This document shows, in pieces, positions 57,310 through 64,000 of a stretch of 64,000 nucleotides of DNA (position 1 is its first letter; the number at the start of each line of letters is the position of its first letter). This DNA is from Maricaulis sp965228215. Lineage in GTDB: Bacteria; Pseudomonadota; Alphaproteobacteria; Caulobacterales; Maricaulaceae. Both the position numbers and the translations under genes were made by a program. The notes below the pieces were generated by a model. It was given only the letters and a program-made list of their open reading frames with translations, had not been told where the DNA came from and made no database searches. Where the stretch lies: the NCBI GenBank assembly GCA_965228215.1, contig OZ245800.1, positions 2,914,001 to 2,978,000 on the forward strand, in the 5' to 3' direction.

Positions 57310-58401
57310 CTATTCGGCCATGCCGGCGACGGCGTGGACATAGGCGGTGCGCACGTCTGTGTGGCCCATCTTGTCCATTTCCGCGGCGATCTTCTCATCC
57401 TGCTCGGCCAGTTCATTGAGATCCTGGTCGGCGTAGTGGATGACGCCCATGTCGGTATAGGCCTTCTGGATCTTGTCACCCCACAGGCCGATATCCTTCA
57501 CCACCGGCACGATGCGCTGGAAGAGCAGCGTGCGGTAGAGTTTCATCATCTCGGACTGTTCGACCCATTCGGTGCATTCCTTCACCGGTAGGCCCAGCAC
57601 CTCGAAGCTTTCCTTGGCGGTGAAGCGGTCGCGCATGTGATAACAGGCCTCGACCAGGAATTCCTCGCGCTCATCGCGCTCGGCCTGGGTCAGTTCCGGA
57701 TAGTATTCGCGCAGGGAAAGACGGCCGAACGCCACGTGGCGGGCCTCGTCTTCCATGACATAGGCGTTGACCATCTTGGCCAGCGGGTTCTGGGCAATGT
57801 CGCGGATCGTACCGAAGGCGGCCAGGGCCAGGCCCTCGATGACGACCTGCATCGCCAGATAGGTCATGTCCCAGCGACTGTCGCGCAGGGCGTCGTCGAC
57901 CAGGGTCTGCAGCGGGTGCGTCATCGGATAGGCGACGCCGAATTTCTGCAGGAGTTTCTTGTAGGCCTCGACATGGCGGGCCTCGTCCATCACCTGGGTG
58001 GAGGCGTAGAATTTCGCATCGAGATCCGGCACACCCTGGACGATCTTGGCCGCGCAGATCAGCGCCGCCTGCTCGCCCTGCATGAATTGGGAGATGTTCC
58101 AGGCCTGACCGTGCCGGCGCGTTTCGCGGCGCTCGGCGTCCGTCATCTTCTCCCACATGGGCGAACCGAACAGCGCATTGGCCTCGTCCGGCATTTCCAT
58201 CGGGTTTTCGAAATCGAGCTCGAGATCCCAGTCGATGCGGTTGACCGCATCCCACTGCATGTCCTTGCCCTTCTGGTAGAGATGCATGAGCGTCGTGCGA
58301 CCCTCGTCATACTCCCAGTCGAAAAGCGTGTCGTATTCCTGCGGTACCGACCAACTCTTGTCGATATCCGGCATCGGATAGAGATCGCGCAGCGAACCCA
58401 T
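57310..58401 (-). CDS. Ferritin-like diiron (R2-like) oxidase/oxygenase family protein
   Basis: A 363-residue helical protein with a full set of diiron ligands in two ExxH pairs: E110, E140-x-x-H143 (QVMDEARHVEAY), E189, and E219-x-x-H222 (YVMEDEARHVAFG). This is the ribonucleotide-reductase-R2/oxygenase-type ferritin fold; no RNR radical tyrosine motif or partner R1 is evident. Probably an O2-activating enzyme acting on an unknown substrate. GGGGAGG precedes the ATG at 58401. A palindromic operator (58452) and -35 TTGACG (58479-58484) lie upstream, suggesting control by a TetR-type protein. Confidence 0.85.
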   Translation of the reverse strand: MGSLRDLYPMPDIDKSWSVPQEYDTLFDWEYDEGRTTLMHLYQKGKDMQWDAVNRIDWDLELDFENPMEMPDEANALFGSPMWEKMTDAERRETRRHGQAWNISQFMQGEQAALICAAKIVQGVPDLDAKFYASTQVMDEARHVEAYKKLLQKFGVAYPMTHPLQTLVDDALRDSRWDMTYLAMQVVIEGLALAAFGTIRDIAQNPLAKMVNAYVMEDEARHVAFGRLSLREYYPELTQAERDEREEFLVEACYHMRDRFTAKESFEVLGLPVKECTEWVEQSEMMKLYRTLLFQRIVPVVKDIGLWGDKIQKAYTDMGVIHYADQDLNELAEQDEKIAAEMDKMGHTDVRTAYVHAVAGMAE

Positions 58402-58451
58402 GGTTCAAACCTCCCCAGGTCGACCAAGGCCTATTCGGCCAAACCGTATTG

Positions 58452-58466
58452 GTGAACAATGTTCAC
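58452..58466. promoter_or_regulatory. Perfect 15-bp palindrome, TetR-type operator candidate
   Basis: GTGAACAATGTTCAC is a perfect 7+1+7 inverted repeat placed just downstream of a TTGACG -35 for the minus-strand diiron gene, over the -10 region. A related site, GTGAACAGCGTTCAT, lies at 62983. Such sites are typical of TetR-family repressors; no regulator gene is in view nearby. Confidence 0.7.
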
Positions 58467-58581
58467 TTTCTCACCGTGCGTCAATTTGCCGGGCAAGGCA
58501 AGCGCTATCGGGCCGGGGTCATAATAATTGATCCGGGCGCGATTGATCACGCGCGAAGAAGGCTCGGGGCCGCGGTGATGT

Positions 58582-59532
58582 CTATTCGGCGGGGTCGGCG
58601 CGTCTGGAGGCTGCAGTGTCGCCGCCCTGCCCCTCGCGGGCCTTCCAGCGGGCGAGGATCTGTTTGGACGTGCCGCGGGATCCGTCCGGCGACCAGCCCG
58701 GCGGTGCCAGCAGGTAGAGCAAGGCGTCCTTCACATTGCCGGCCTGGCGCATGTCGTCGCCGATGGCGAGCCATTCGTGGAAGGCGATGCGCAGCGGATT
58801 GTAGGTGCCGAGATTTTTCACGATGCCATAGCGGATCGTCTCGTCTTCCAGCTCCGGCTGGAATGTGCCGAACATCTTGTCCCAGATGATGAAAATGCCG
58901 GCGTAATTGCGGTCCAGATACATCGGGTTGATGCCGTGATGCACACGGTGGTGCGACGGCGTGTTCATGACGGCCTCGAACCAGTCCGGGCATTTGCGGA
59001 TCGCCTCGGTATGGATCCAGAACTGGTAGACCAGGTTCACAGCACCGACGATGCCGACCATCACCGGGTGGAAGCCGATGAGCACCATCGCCGATCCCAG
59101 CCAGACCCATTTCAGCGTGAACAGGCCGGTCCAGGGCTGACGCAGTGCGGTGGTCAGATTGTAGTGCTGGGACGAGTGGTGGATCACATGTTCGGCCCAG
59201 AACCAGCGGATCGTGTGCGCCCAGCGATGGGACCAGTAATAGAAGAAATCATCGATCACGAGCGCGATCGGCCAGACCCACCAGGCGAAGGGAATGTCCA
59301 GCAGGCGGAATTCATAGACGAACATCAGCCAGGTGAAGATGATGCCGCCATAGATCAGGCTGGAGACGGTATTACCCAACCCCATCATCAAACTGGCCGC
59401 ACTGTCGCGCGGCTCGAAACGGGCCGCGCCGGTCCGCCGGGCAAACCACATTTCCAGGATGATCAGGATCACGAAGAAGGGAACGGCGATCTTGATCGGG
59501 TCGAAACCCTGGGCGAATTCGGGGACAATCAT
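58582..59532 (-). CDS. Fatty acid hydroxylase/sterol desaturase superfamily membrane enzyme
   Basis: A 316-residue integral membrane diiron enzyme with three histidine boxes: H102-R-W-A-H106, H115-V-I-H-H119 (HVIHHSSQHYN) and HHRVHH. Four or more helices, including FFVILIILEMWFA and NTVSSLIYGGIIFTWLMFVY. This superfamily hydroxylates or desaturates lipids using O2. Translated with the upstream one-helix protein (4-bp overlap). A 180-bp gap separates it from the diiron gene downstream. The lipid substrate is not identifiable. Confidence 0.9.
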   Translation of the reverse strand: MIVPEFAQGFDPIKIAVPFFVILIILEMWFARRTGAARFEPRDSAASLMMGLGNTVSSLIYGGIIFTWLMFVYEFRLLDIPFAWWVWPIALVIDDFFYYWSHRWAHTIRWFWAEHVIHHSSQHYNLTTALRQPWTGLFTLKWVWLGSAMVLIGFHPVMVGIVGAVNLVYQFWIHTEAIRKCPDWFEAVMNTPSHHRVHHGINPMYLDRNYAGIFIIWDKMFGTFQPELEDETIRYGIVKNLGTYNPLRIAFHEWLAIGDDMRQAGNVKDALLYLLAPPGWSPDGSRGTSKQILARWKAREGQGGDTAASRRADPAE

Positions 59533-59951
59533 GATCCGGCCTGCATTGCGTTGAGCTTGTCGGCCCAGAAACGGGCGGTGTCGGTATCTTCCAGGTCGAG
59601 GCTGACGGGAGCGAAGGTGAAATCCTCCAGCGCGATCCGCATGCCGCCCTCACCGTCCAGCTTGGCGGCGCGCACAGTGCCCGGCGTGAGATAGCGGATG
59701 ACAATCGTGTCGCCGCGAGCCGCCAGCAGGCCGATCTGGCTGTTGTCGGCATGTTCCACGAGCGCGCCCTTGCCCTCACGGTCGATCACGCCCTGCCCGG
59801 CATCAAAGCCGACTGCATCCGTGTCGAGACGCTGCCGTGCATCGTCGAGATCATCGAGCCGCGCCGGCGTCCAGATCGAAAGCCGCGAATTGATGAAGAC
59901 CATGGCCGCGATGCCCAGGATGGATCCGGCCAGGAAGATGAGTTCGAGCAT
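59529..59951 (-). CDS. Hypothetical single-helix membrane protein
   Basis: A 140-residue protein with one N-terminal membrane helix (LELIFLAGSILGIAAMVFI) and a soluble mostly beta C-terminal domain (GDTIVIRYLTPGTVRAAKLD). No family recognised. ATG 59951 preferred over the GTG at 59963, which lies in the upstream terminator T-run. It overlaps the hydroxylase gene by 4 bp. Its position just behind a terminator implies either readthrough from the TonB receptor gene or a promoter inside that gene's 3' end. Confidence 0.65.
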   Translation of the reverse strand: MLELIFLAGSILGIAAMVFINSRLSIWTPARLDDLDDARQRLDTDAVGFDAGQGVIDREGKGALVEHADNSQIGLLAARGDTIVIRYLTPGTVRAAKLDGEGGMRIALEDFTFAPVSLDLEDTDTARFWADKLNAMQAGS

Positions 59952-59962
59952 GGGCGATTCCA

Positions 59963-59998
59963 CAAAGAAGAAGGGCGAAGGCTAAACAGCCTTCGCCC
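59963..59998 (-). terminator. Rho-independent terminator of the TonB receptor gene
   Basis: On the minus strand GGGCGAAGGCT pairs perfectly (11 bp) with AGCCTTCGCCC around a GTTT loop, followed by TTCTTCTTTGT. Located 28 bp after the receptor stop codon and only 12 bp upstream of the next start codon. Confidence 0.88.
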
Positions 59999-60025
59999 CA
60001 ATTCCTAGCCTAAACTGAACGGTGT

Positions 60026-62770
60026 TTACCCGCGCAGGCGCAGCGTGATGCCGTACGTGCTCGGATCACCCGGATAGGCGTTGTAGCTGGTTCCGAGGTA
60101 ACCGACCGACGGGAAGCCACCCTTGGTGTAGCCCTCATCGGTGAGGTTGCGACCCCAGATCTGCACGCCCCAGGCGCCGTTATCGGCACCGAAGCCGACG
60201 GACGCGTTGAACAGCGTGAAGGCATCCTGGCGAGCGAACGGACGCGGGTCCTGCGACGTGGTGTGCAGGAATTCCGACGTGTAGGTCATCTCGCCGCGGA
60301 GGAACCATTCCATGTTCTCCGACATCGGAGCCGTGTACGTACCGGTCAGGGCACCCACGAGTTCCGAATTGCCGCGGTCACGACCCGAGAGGTCGTTGAA
60401 GCTCGCGGTCACACCAGCGGTGTTGGTGCGCTCGGCACCTGCTTCACACAGTGCGTAGTTCGGGTCACCGGCTGCCCAGACGCCCGTACCGGCAAAGCCG
60501 TCCGGACACGGAGCAAAGCGGTATTCGCCGTACTTGCTGTCGAGCAGGTAGGTGAAGCCACCCGTGAAGAACAGGCGATCGGTCGGAGCCCACTGGCCCT
60601 CGAACTCGATACCGGACACTTCGATGGAACCGGCATTCTCAAGTGCGAAACCGTTGCCGACGAAGTTGTTCGTCTGGAAGTCCTCGATCTCCTGATTGAA
60701 GTAGGCGACCGCGTAACGGAAGGTGTTGTCGAACAGAGCACCCTTGGCACCGACCTCGAAGGAACGAGCCGTTTCTTCCTGGAACTCGAACACGCCCGTG
60801 AAGGCCGCGTTGGTCGAGACGTTGAAACCGCCCGGCTTGAAGCCCGTCGCATAGCTCGCATACAGGTTCAGCGTATCCGAGACGTCGTAGGACAGGATGA
60901 TATTGCCCGAGAGGTTCGTGTCGTTACGAGACGTCGGGAAGACGCTCGAATTGACCGGCGGGAAGTTCTGGAACGCCGTGAAGCCCAGCAGCGGGTTGAA
61001 GGCCGGGTTTGCGGCCTGGGCTGCCGTGAGCGGCGTGGTCGGCGACATGCCGAGCGCCAGCAGCGTGTTCAGAAGCGTCGGATCGCCACCAGCTGCCGCA
61101 GCACCAGCCTGCTGGAAGAGCAGGGCCGGAACCAGGTAGGCACAGGCGTCACCGCCGACGACACCGAACAGAACCGGATCACACGTGCCCGGCGTCACGA
61201 GACGCAGGTCACGAGCGATGTCGACCATCGAGAAGGTCGAGATCGGATCGAACTGGTTGATGTTCGTCGTCATGTTCTTGTCTTCGTCGGAGTAACGACC
61301 ACCGACGGTCAGCGTCAGCTGATCGCCCAGGTGGAAGTCGAACTGACCGAAGATGGACCAGGCTTCCGTGTTGTACTGATACTGCTCGCGGATGAGACCG
61401 TGCGTCGTGGCGATATAGCCTTCGGCCGGAACCACGGGCAGAGCAGCCTGACCAGACGGCAGCGGAACGAAATTACCCACGCCACCCAGCTGGTTCATGT
61501 TCAGGAAGAATTCGAGCAGGTCGACACCACCCGAGCCCGGCGGCAGGCCGAAGCCGGCGATCAGGGCCTGGGCCGTCGGATCGGCAGCGGATGCCGCGTC
61601 GAAGAAGGCGCGGGCCGCGGCGCCGTACGGCGTCGTGTTGTCGAAGTTCAGCTCGTTGTCGTAGTAGAAACCACCGATCATCCAGTCGATTTCACGGTCG
61701 CCCGTCGACGTCAGGCGGAATTCCTGCGTGAAGGACTCGTACTCGTTCTGGATATTGCGGAGGCTCACCAGGTCGAGGTCCGAGAAGTCGGCGTCGAAGA
61801 TCTGGTTTTCATCATAATCACGGCTGGCCGTGATCGAGGTGAAGGTGAAGCCGTCAAAGTCGTGGTCGACCTGGACGGACCAGCCCGACGTGACCAGCTC
61901 GGTGTTCAGCGCACCGTCGATGGCGATGGAACCGCCATTCGGGTTGGCCGGAACCAGCGTACCGCCGAGACCCACGAGCGCAGCGGCGTCGATCGGGTCG
62001 TAATTCGCGAACGGAGCCGCACAGCAATTCTCGTCGATATCGCCGTAATCATAGATGAAGCGGACTTCGGTATTGTCGCCGGCTGCCCACAGGATCTGGC
62101 CGCGATAATTGCGGCGATCACGGTTGTTGACCTCACGGCCGTCCGTCGCGGTGACATAGCCATCATTCGTGTGGCTCGTCGCGTCGAAGCGGAAGGCGAG
62201 ATTGTCGGACAGCGGACCGGTCACGGTGCCGCGCAGGACGCGCTGGCCGTAATTGCCGATCGTGAGCTCACCCTCATAACCGAAGTCGAACTCCGGAGCC
62301 TTGGTGATGAAGCTGACAACACCGGCCGGCGTGTTACGACCGAAGATCGTGGACTGCGGGCCGCGGATGACCTCGACGCGCTCAATGGAAAGCAGGTCAT
62401 TGATGGCTGCGCCGGAACGCGGGCGATACACGCCATCGACGAAGACGCCGACCGACGGTTCCAGACCCGGGTTGAAGCTCGACGTACCGATGCCGCGCAG
62501 ATTGAATTCCGTATTGGTCGACGTGGCAAACTCGGCAACGCGAAGCGCCGGAACCAGCGTCTGCAGATCAGCGGAGTCGCGGATCTGCGACTGCTCGATC
62601 TGCTCGCCGGTCACGACAGCGACGGAAACCGGCGTGTCCTGCAGCGTCTGCTCGCGCTTTTGCGCGGTGACGGTGATCGTATCGACCTGCGCCAGTGCGC
62701 CGGACGCTCCGATAAGACCAGTGAGAATAGCGGTCGTGCCCAGAGCGGCCGCCTTTGAAAACATTTTCAT
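60026..62770 (-). CDS. Large TonB-dependent receptor
   Basis: A 914-residue outer-membrane receptor. Signal peptide (FSKAAALGTTAILTGLIGAS to ALA), TonB-box-like QVDTITVTAQKREQTLQ, plug domain (LQTLVPALRVAEFATSTNTE, FVDGVYRPRSG, VEVIRGPQSTIFGRNTPAG) and a long barrel ending VGYLGTSYNAYPGDPSTYGI. The QKREQTLQDTPVSVAVV type is common in Caulobacterales/Sphingomonadales receptors of organic nutrients (terpenes, aromatics, glycans) rather than iron. Extracellular loops are long, with insertions around 300-600. GGGGAG lies upstream. Neighbouring oxygenase-like genes suggest a hydrophobic ligand (inference). Confidence 0.92.
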   Translation of the reverse strand: MKMFSKAAALGTTAILTGLIGASGALAQVDTITVTAQKREQTLQDTPVSVAVVTGEQIEQSQIRDSADLQTLVPALRVAEFATSTNTEFNLRGIGTSSFNPGLEPSVGVFVDGVYRPRSGAAINDLLSIERVEVIRGPQSTIFGRNTPAGVVSFITKAPEFDFGYEGELTIGNYGQRVLRGTVTGPLSDNLAFRFDATSHTNDGYVTATDGREVNNRDRRNYRGQILWAAGDNTEVRFIYDYGDIDENCCAAPFANYDPIDAAALVGLGGTLVPANPNGGSIAIDGALNTELVTSGWSVQVDHDFDGFTFTSITASRDYDENQIFDADFSDLDLVSLRNIQNEYESFTQEFRLTSTGDREIDWMIGGFYYDNELNFDNTTPYGAAARAFFDAASAADPTAQALIAGFGLPPGSGGVDLLEFFLNMNQLGGVGNFVPLPSGQAALPVVPAEGYIATTHGLIREQYQYNTEAWSIFGQFDFHLGDQLTLTVGGRYSDEDKNMTTNINQFDPISTFSMVDIARDLRLVTPGTCDPVLFGVVGGDACAYLVPALLFQQAGAAAAGGDPTLLNTLLALGMSPTTPLTAAQAANPAFNPLLGFTAFQNFPPVNSSVFPTSRNDTNLSGNIILSYDVSDTLNLYASYATGFKPGGFNVSTNAAFTGVFEFQEETARSFEVGAKGALFDNTFRYAVAYFNQEIEDFQTNNFVGNGFALENAGSIEVSGIEFEGQWAPTDRLFFTGGFTYLLDSKYGEYRFAPCPDGFAGTGVWAAGDPNYALCEAGAERTNTAGVTASFNDLSGRDRGNSELVGALTGTYTAPMSENMEWFLRGEMTYTSEFLHTTSQDPRPFARQDAFTLFNASVGFGADNGAWGVQIWGRNLTDEGYTKGGFPSVGYLGTSYNAYPGDPSTYGITLRLRG

Positions 62771-62982
62771 AGGATTTTTTCTCCCCTCGATACGCGGTTT
62801 GTACCAACCGATCCGCGCAACATGTTTTGTATTTGAACACTGCAAAGCCAAGCTGTCAGCCTGTTTGTCGCTTTTCCGCAAAAAAGATGCCTTTCGTGAT
62901 GCATGCATACCGCACCTGCAGAAATCAAAGCATCGGAATTTCAGGTCTTTTCCCCACTTGAGAAACTCTGCTAGTCTCCCGA

Positions 62983-62997
62983 GTGAACAGCGTTCAT
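62983..62997. promoter_or_regulatory. Second TGAAC-N3-GTTCA operator candidate
   Basis: GTGAACAGCGTTCAT matches 12 of 15 bases of the perfect palindrome at 58452 and keeps the TGAAC/GTTCA arms. It lies 21 bp upstream of the serine hydrolase start codon and in the divergent region shared with the TonB receptor gene. Confidence 0.6.
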
Positions 62998-63018
62998 TTT
63001 TGCGCTCAGGGGAGATAA

Positions 63019-64000
63019 ATGATACGATTTTTCATGGGCTTAGCGGGCATTATCGCCCTTGTCGCAGGCGCCTTCGGCGGCTGGTATTTCCGCCCCGGTT
63101 CCGAGTATTCGCCCGCCAGGATCCAGGCTGCCATCTCACCCGACCGCTATGTGCAGACGTTTCGCTCGATGGGCGAGATTTTCCCCTACCGGACAATCAA
63201 TACGGGCGAATCTGCGACTCCCCTGCCGCGTGAAACGCGAAATGAGACAGTCAGCTACGCCTGGGACGGCGGATCAAAGTCCATCGATGAATGGATGGCC
63301 GAATCCGACACAACCGGCCTGATCGTGATGCGCGACGGCGTCGTCGTGCACGAGGAATACCTGCTGGATGCCGATGTCGAGACACGGCACACATCCTGGT
63401 CGGTCGGCAAGAGTTTCGTCGCCACCCTGATCGCCATCGCGCTCGAGGAAGGCCATATCGCGAATCTCGACCAGACGGCCGAGATGTTCGCCCCGCAATA
63501 CGGCGGCACGCCCTACGGCCAGACCACGTTGCGCCACCTGCTGATGATGTCGGCCGGGGTCGATTTCAACGAGGATTACAGCGCGCCGGGTTCGGATATC
63601 CGCAATCTCTTCATCGGCGCCGCGATCTTCCGCCGCGATATCGACGGGATCGTGGCCGCCGTCGAGCGCGACCGGGAACCCGGCGAGGACCTGCATTATG
63701 TCAGCGCCAATACCCAGGTTCTCTCCGCTGTCGTGCGGGGCATCTATCGCGCCCCGCTCGCCGAGGTCATGGAAGAGAAGATCTGGCGCCCGCTGGGCAT
63801 GTCCGGATCGGCCTACTGGAACCAGAACACGCCCGGCGATAACGGCATGGCAATTGGCTATTGCTGCCTCAATGCCAAGCTCGAGGACTATGCCCGCATG
63901 GGTCAGTTCTACCTGCAGGACGGTGTCTGGGACGGCGAACGCATCCTGCCCGAGGGCTGGGTGAACCAGGCCACGCGCCCCAACGCGCCCTTCCAGGCCG
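63019..64000 (+). CDS. Membrane-anchored SxxK serine hydrolase (6-aminohexanoate-dimer-hydrolase-like), partial
   Basis: At least 327 residues, open to the right edge. N-terminal signal or anchor (FFMGLAGIIALVAGAFGGWY). Nucleophile motif S128-V-G-K131 (TSWSVGKSFVATLIAIAL); the second motif is the form HYVSANTQVLSAVV, like NylB-type hydrolases rather than class C beta-lactamases. Further blocks: LRHLLMMSAGVDFNEDYSAP and IWRPLGMSGSAYW. AGGGGAG precedes ATG 63019. Likely an esterase or amidase in the periplasm. Its promoter region holds the TGAAC palindrome shared with the diiron gene. Confidence 0.88.
   Translation, partial: MIRFFMGLAGIIALVAGAFGGWYFRPGSEYSPARIQAAISPDRYVQTFRSMGEIFPYRTINTGESATPLPRETRNETVSYAWDGGSKSIDEWMAESDTTGLIVMRDGVVVHEEYLLDADVETRHTSWSVGKSFVATLIAIALEEGHIANLDQTAEMFAPQYGGTPYGQTTLRHLLMMSAGVDFNEDYSAPGSDIRNLFIGAAIFRRDIDGIVAAVERDREPGEDLHYVSANTQVLSAVVRGIYRAPLAEVMEEKIWRPLGMSGSAYWNQNTPGDNGMAIGYCCLNAKLEDYARMGQFYLQDGVWDGERILPEGWVNQATRPNAPFQA

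Noticed and set aside
60263..62758. An 831-residue open frame antisense to the large TonB receptor
   Set aside because: It mirrors codon bias of the receptor gene in GC-rich DNA, is rich in Arg/Glu/Asp without motifs, and the receptor frame has signal, plug and barrel features.
1..64000. tRNA, rRNA, CRISPR array, insertion sequence or replication origin
   Set aside because: Reading the intergenic stretches gave no cloverleaf, no regularly spaced direct repeats, no transposase frame and no DnaA-box cluster.

Overview
The window is GC-rich, gene-dense bacterial chromosome. Protein families point to an aerobic, heterotrophic alphaproteobacterium. The evidence is two TonB-dependent receptors, a long-form RelA/SpoT protein next to rpoZ, a BigR-type sulfide regulator, a ScfR/RamB-type regulator beside the glyoxylate shunt, and a GntR-type hut regulator. 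Style and repeats suggest the Caulobacterales/Maricaulales group (Maricaulis-like), which is inference from gene content only. I saw no rRNA, tRNA, CRISPR array, transposase or prophage block.

Layout. 1-7.1 kb: housekeeping genes (rsh, rpoZ, folK, smpB, dapA), a NYN-nuclease/uracil-DNA-glycosylase pair, a PLP decarboxylase with a tiny cysteine-motif protein, and a GlxA-type regulator. 7.3-15.3 kb: a soluble lytic transglycosylase, a sulfatase with its own exported formylglycine-generating enzyme, a threonine-dehydratase-like enzyme, an acyl-CoA ligase and a small superinfection-immunity-like membrane protein with a palindromic operator candidate. 15.3-22.2 kb: a nitroreductase-fold flavoprotein, threonine degradation genes tdh and kbl split by small membrane proteins, and a mini SPFH-like protein. 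22.4-25.7 kb: a patatin-like lipase and a GGDEF-EAL protein.

26-33.4 kb is a complete histidine utilisation locus of the HutF/HutG (formylglutamate) type: hutIHGU on the minus strand diverges from hutF-hutC across a HutC-like operator. 38.2-44.1 kb is a compact histidine biosynthesis operon (TrpR-like regulator, hisG, a fused hisD-hisB, hisH, hisA, hisF, hisIE). It has a promoter with a palindrome between -35 and -10. Opposed histidine synthesis and degradation loci thus lie about 5 kb apart, separated by a lipoprotein esterase, a secreted unknown and a TonB receptor.

44.2-48.1 kb is a sulfide/persulfide detoxification set (BigR-like ArsR repressor, rhodanese-DUF2892, persulfide dioxygenase-like MBL protein, SulP transporter). 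48.2-55.7 kb is an acetate module: acs, malate synthase, isocitrate lyase and a divergent ScfR/RamB-like regulator. 55.8-64 kb has a hybrid histidine kinase, a diiron ferritin-like protein, a fatty-acid-hydroxylase-type membrane enzyme, a large TonB receptor and an SxxK serine hydrolase. Two of these genes share a related palindrome, which suggests one small regulon for oxidising or hydrolysing a hydrophobic compound.

The points most worth following up are the HisD-IGPD fusion, the his-operon operator/regulator pair, the threonine dehydrogenase lacking all four structural zinc cysteines, the sulfatase with a C-R-P-S-L maturation motif beside an exported FGE, and the shared TGAAC-N3-GTTCA operators. 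Two intergenic repeats match each other over about 125 bp (33.4 and 44.6 kb).
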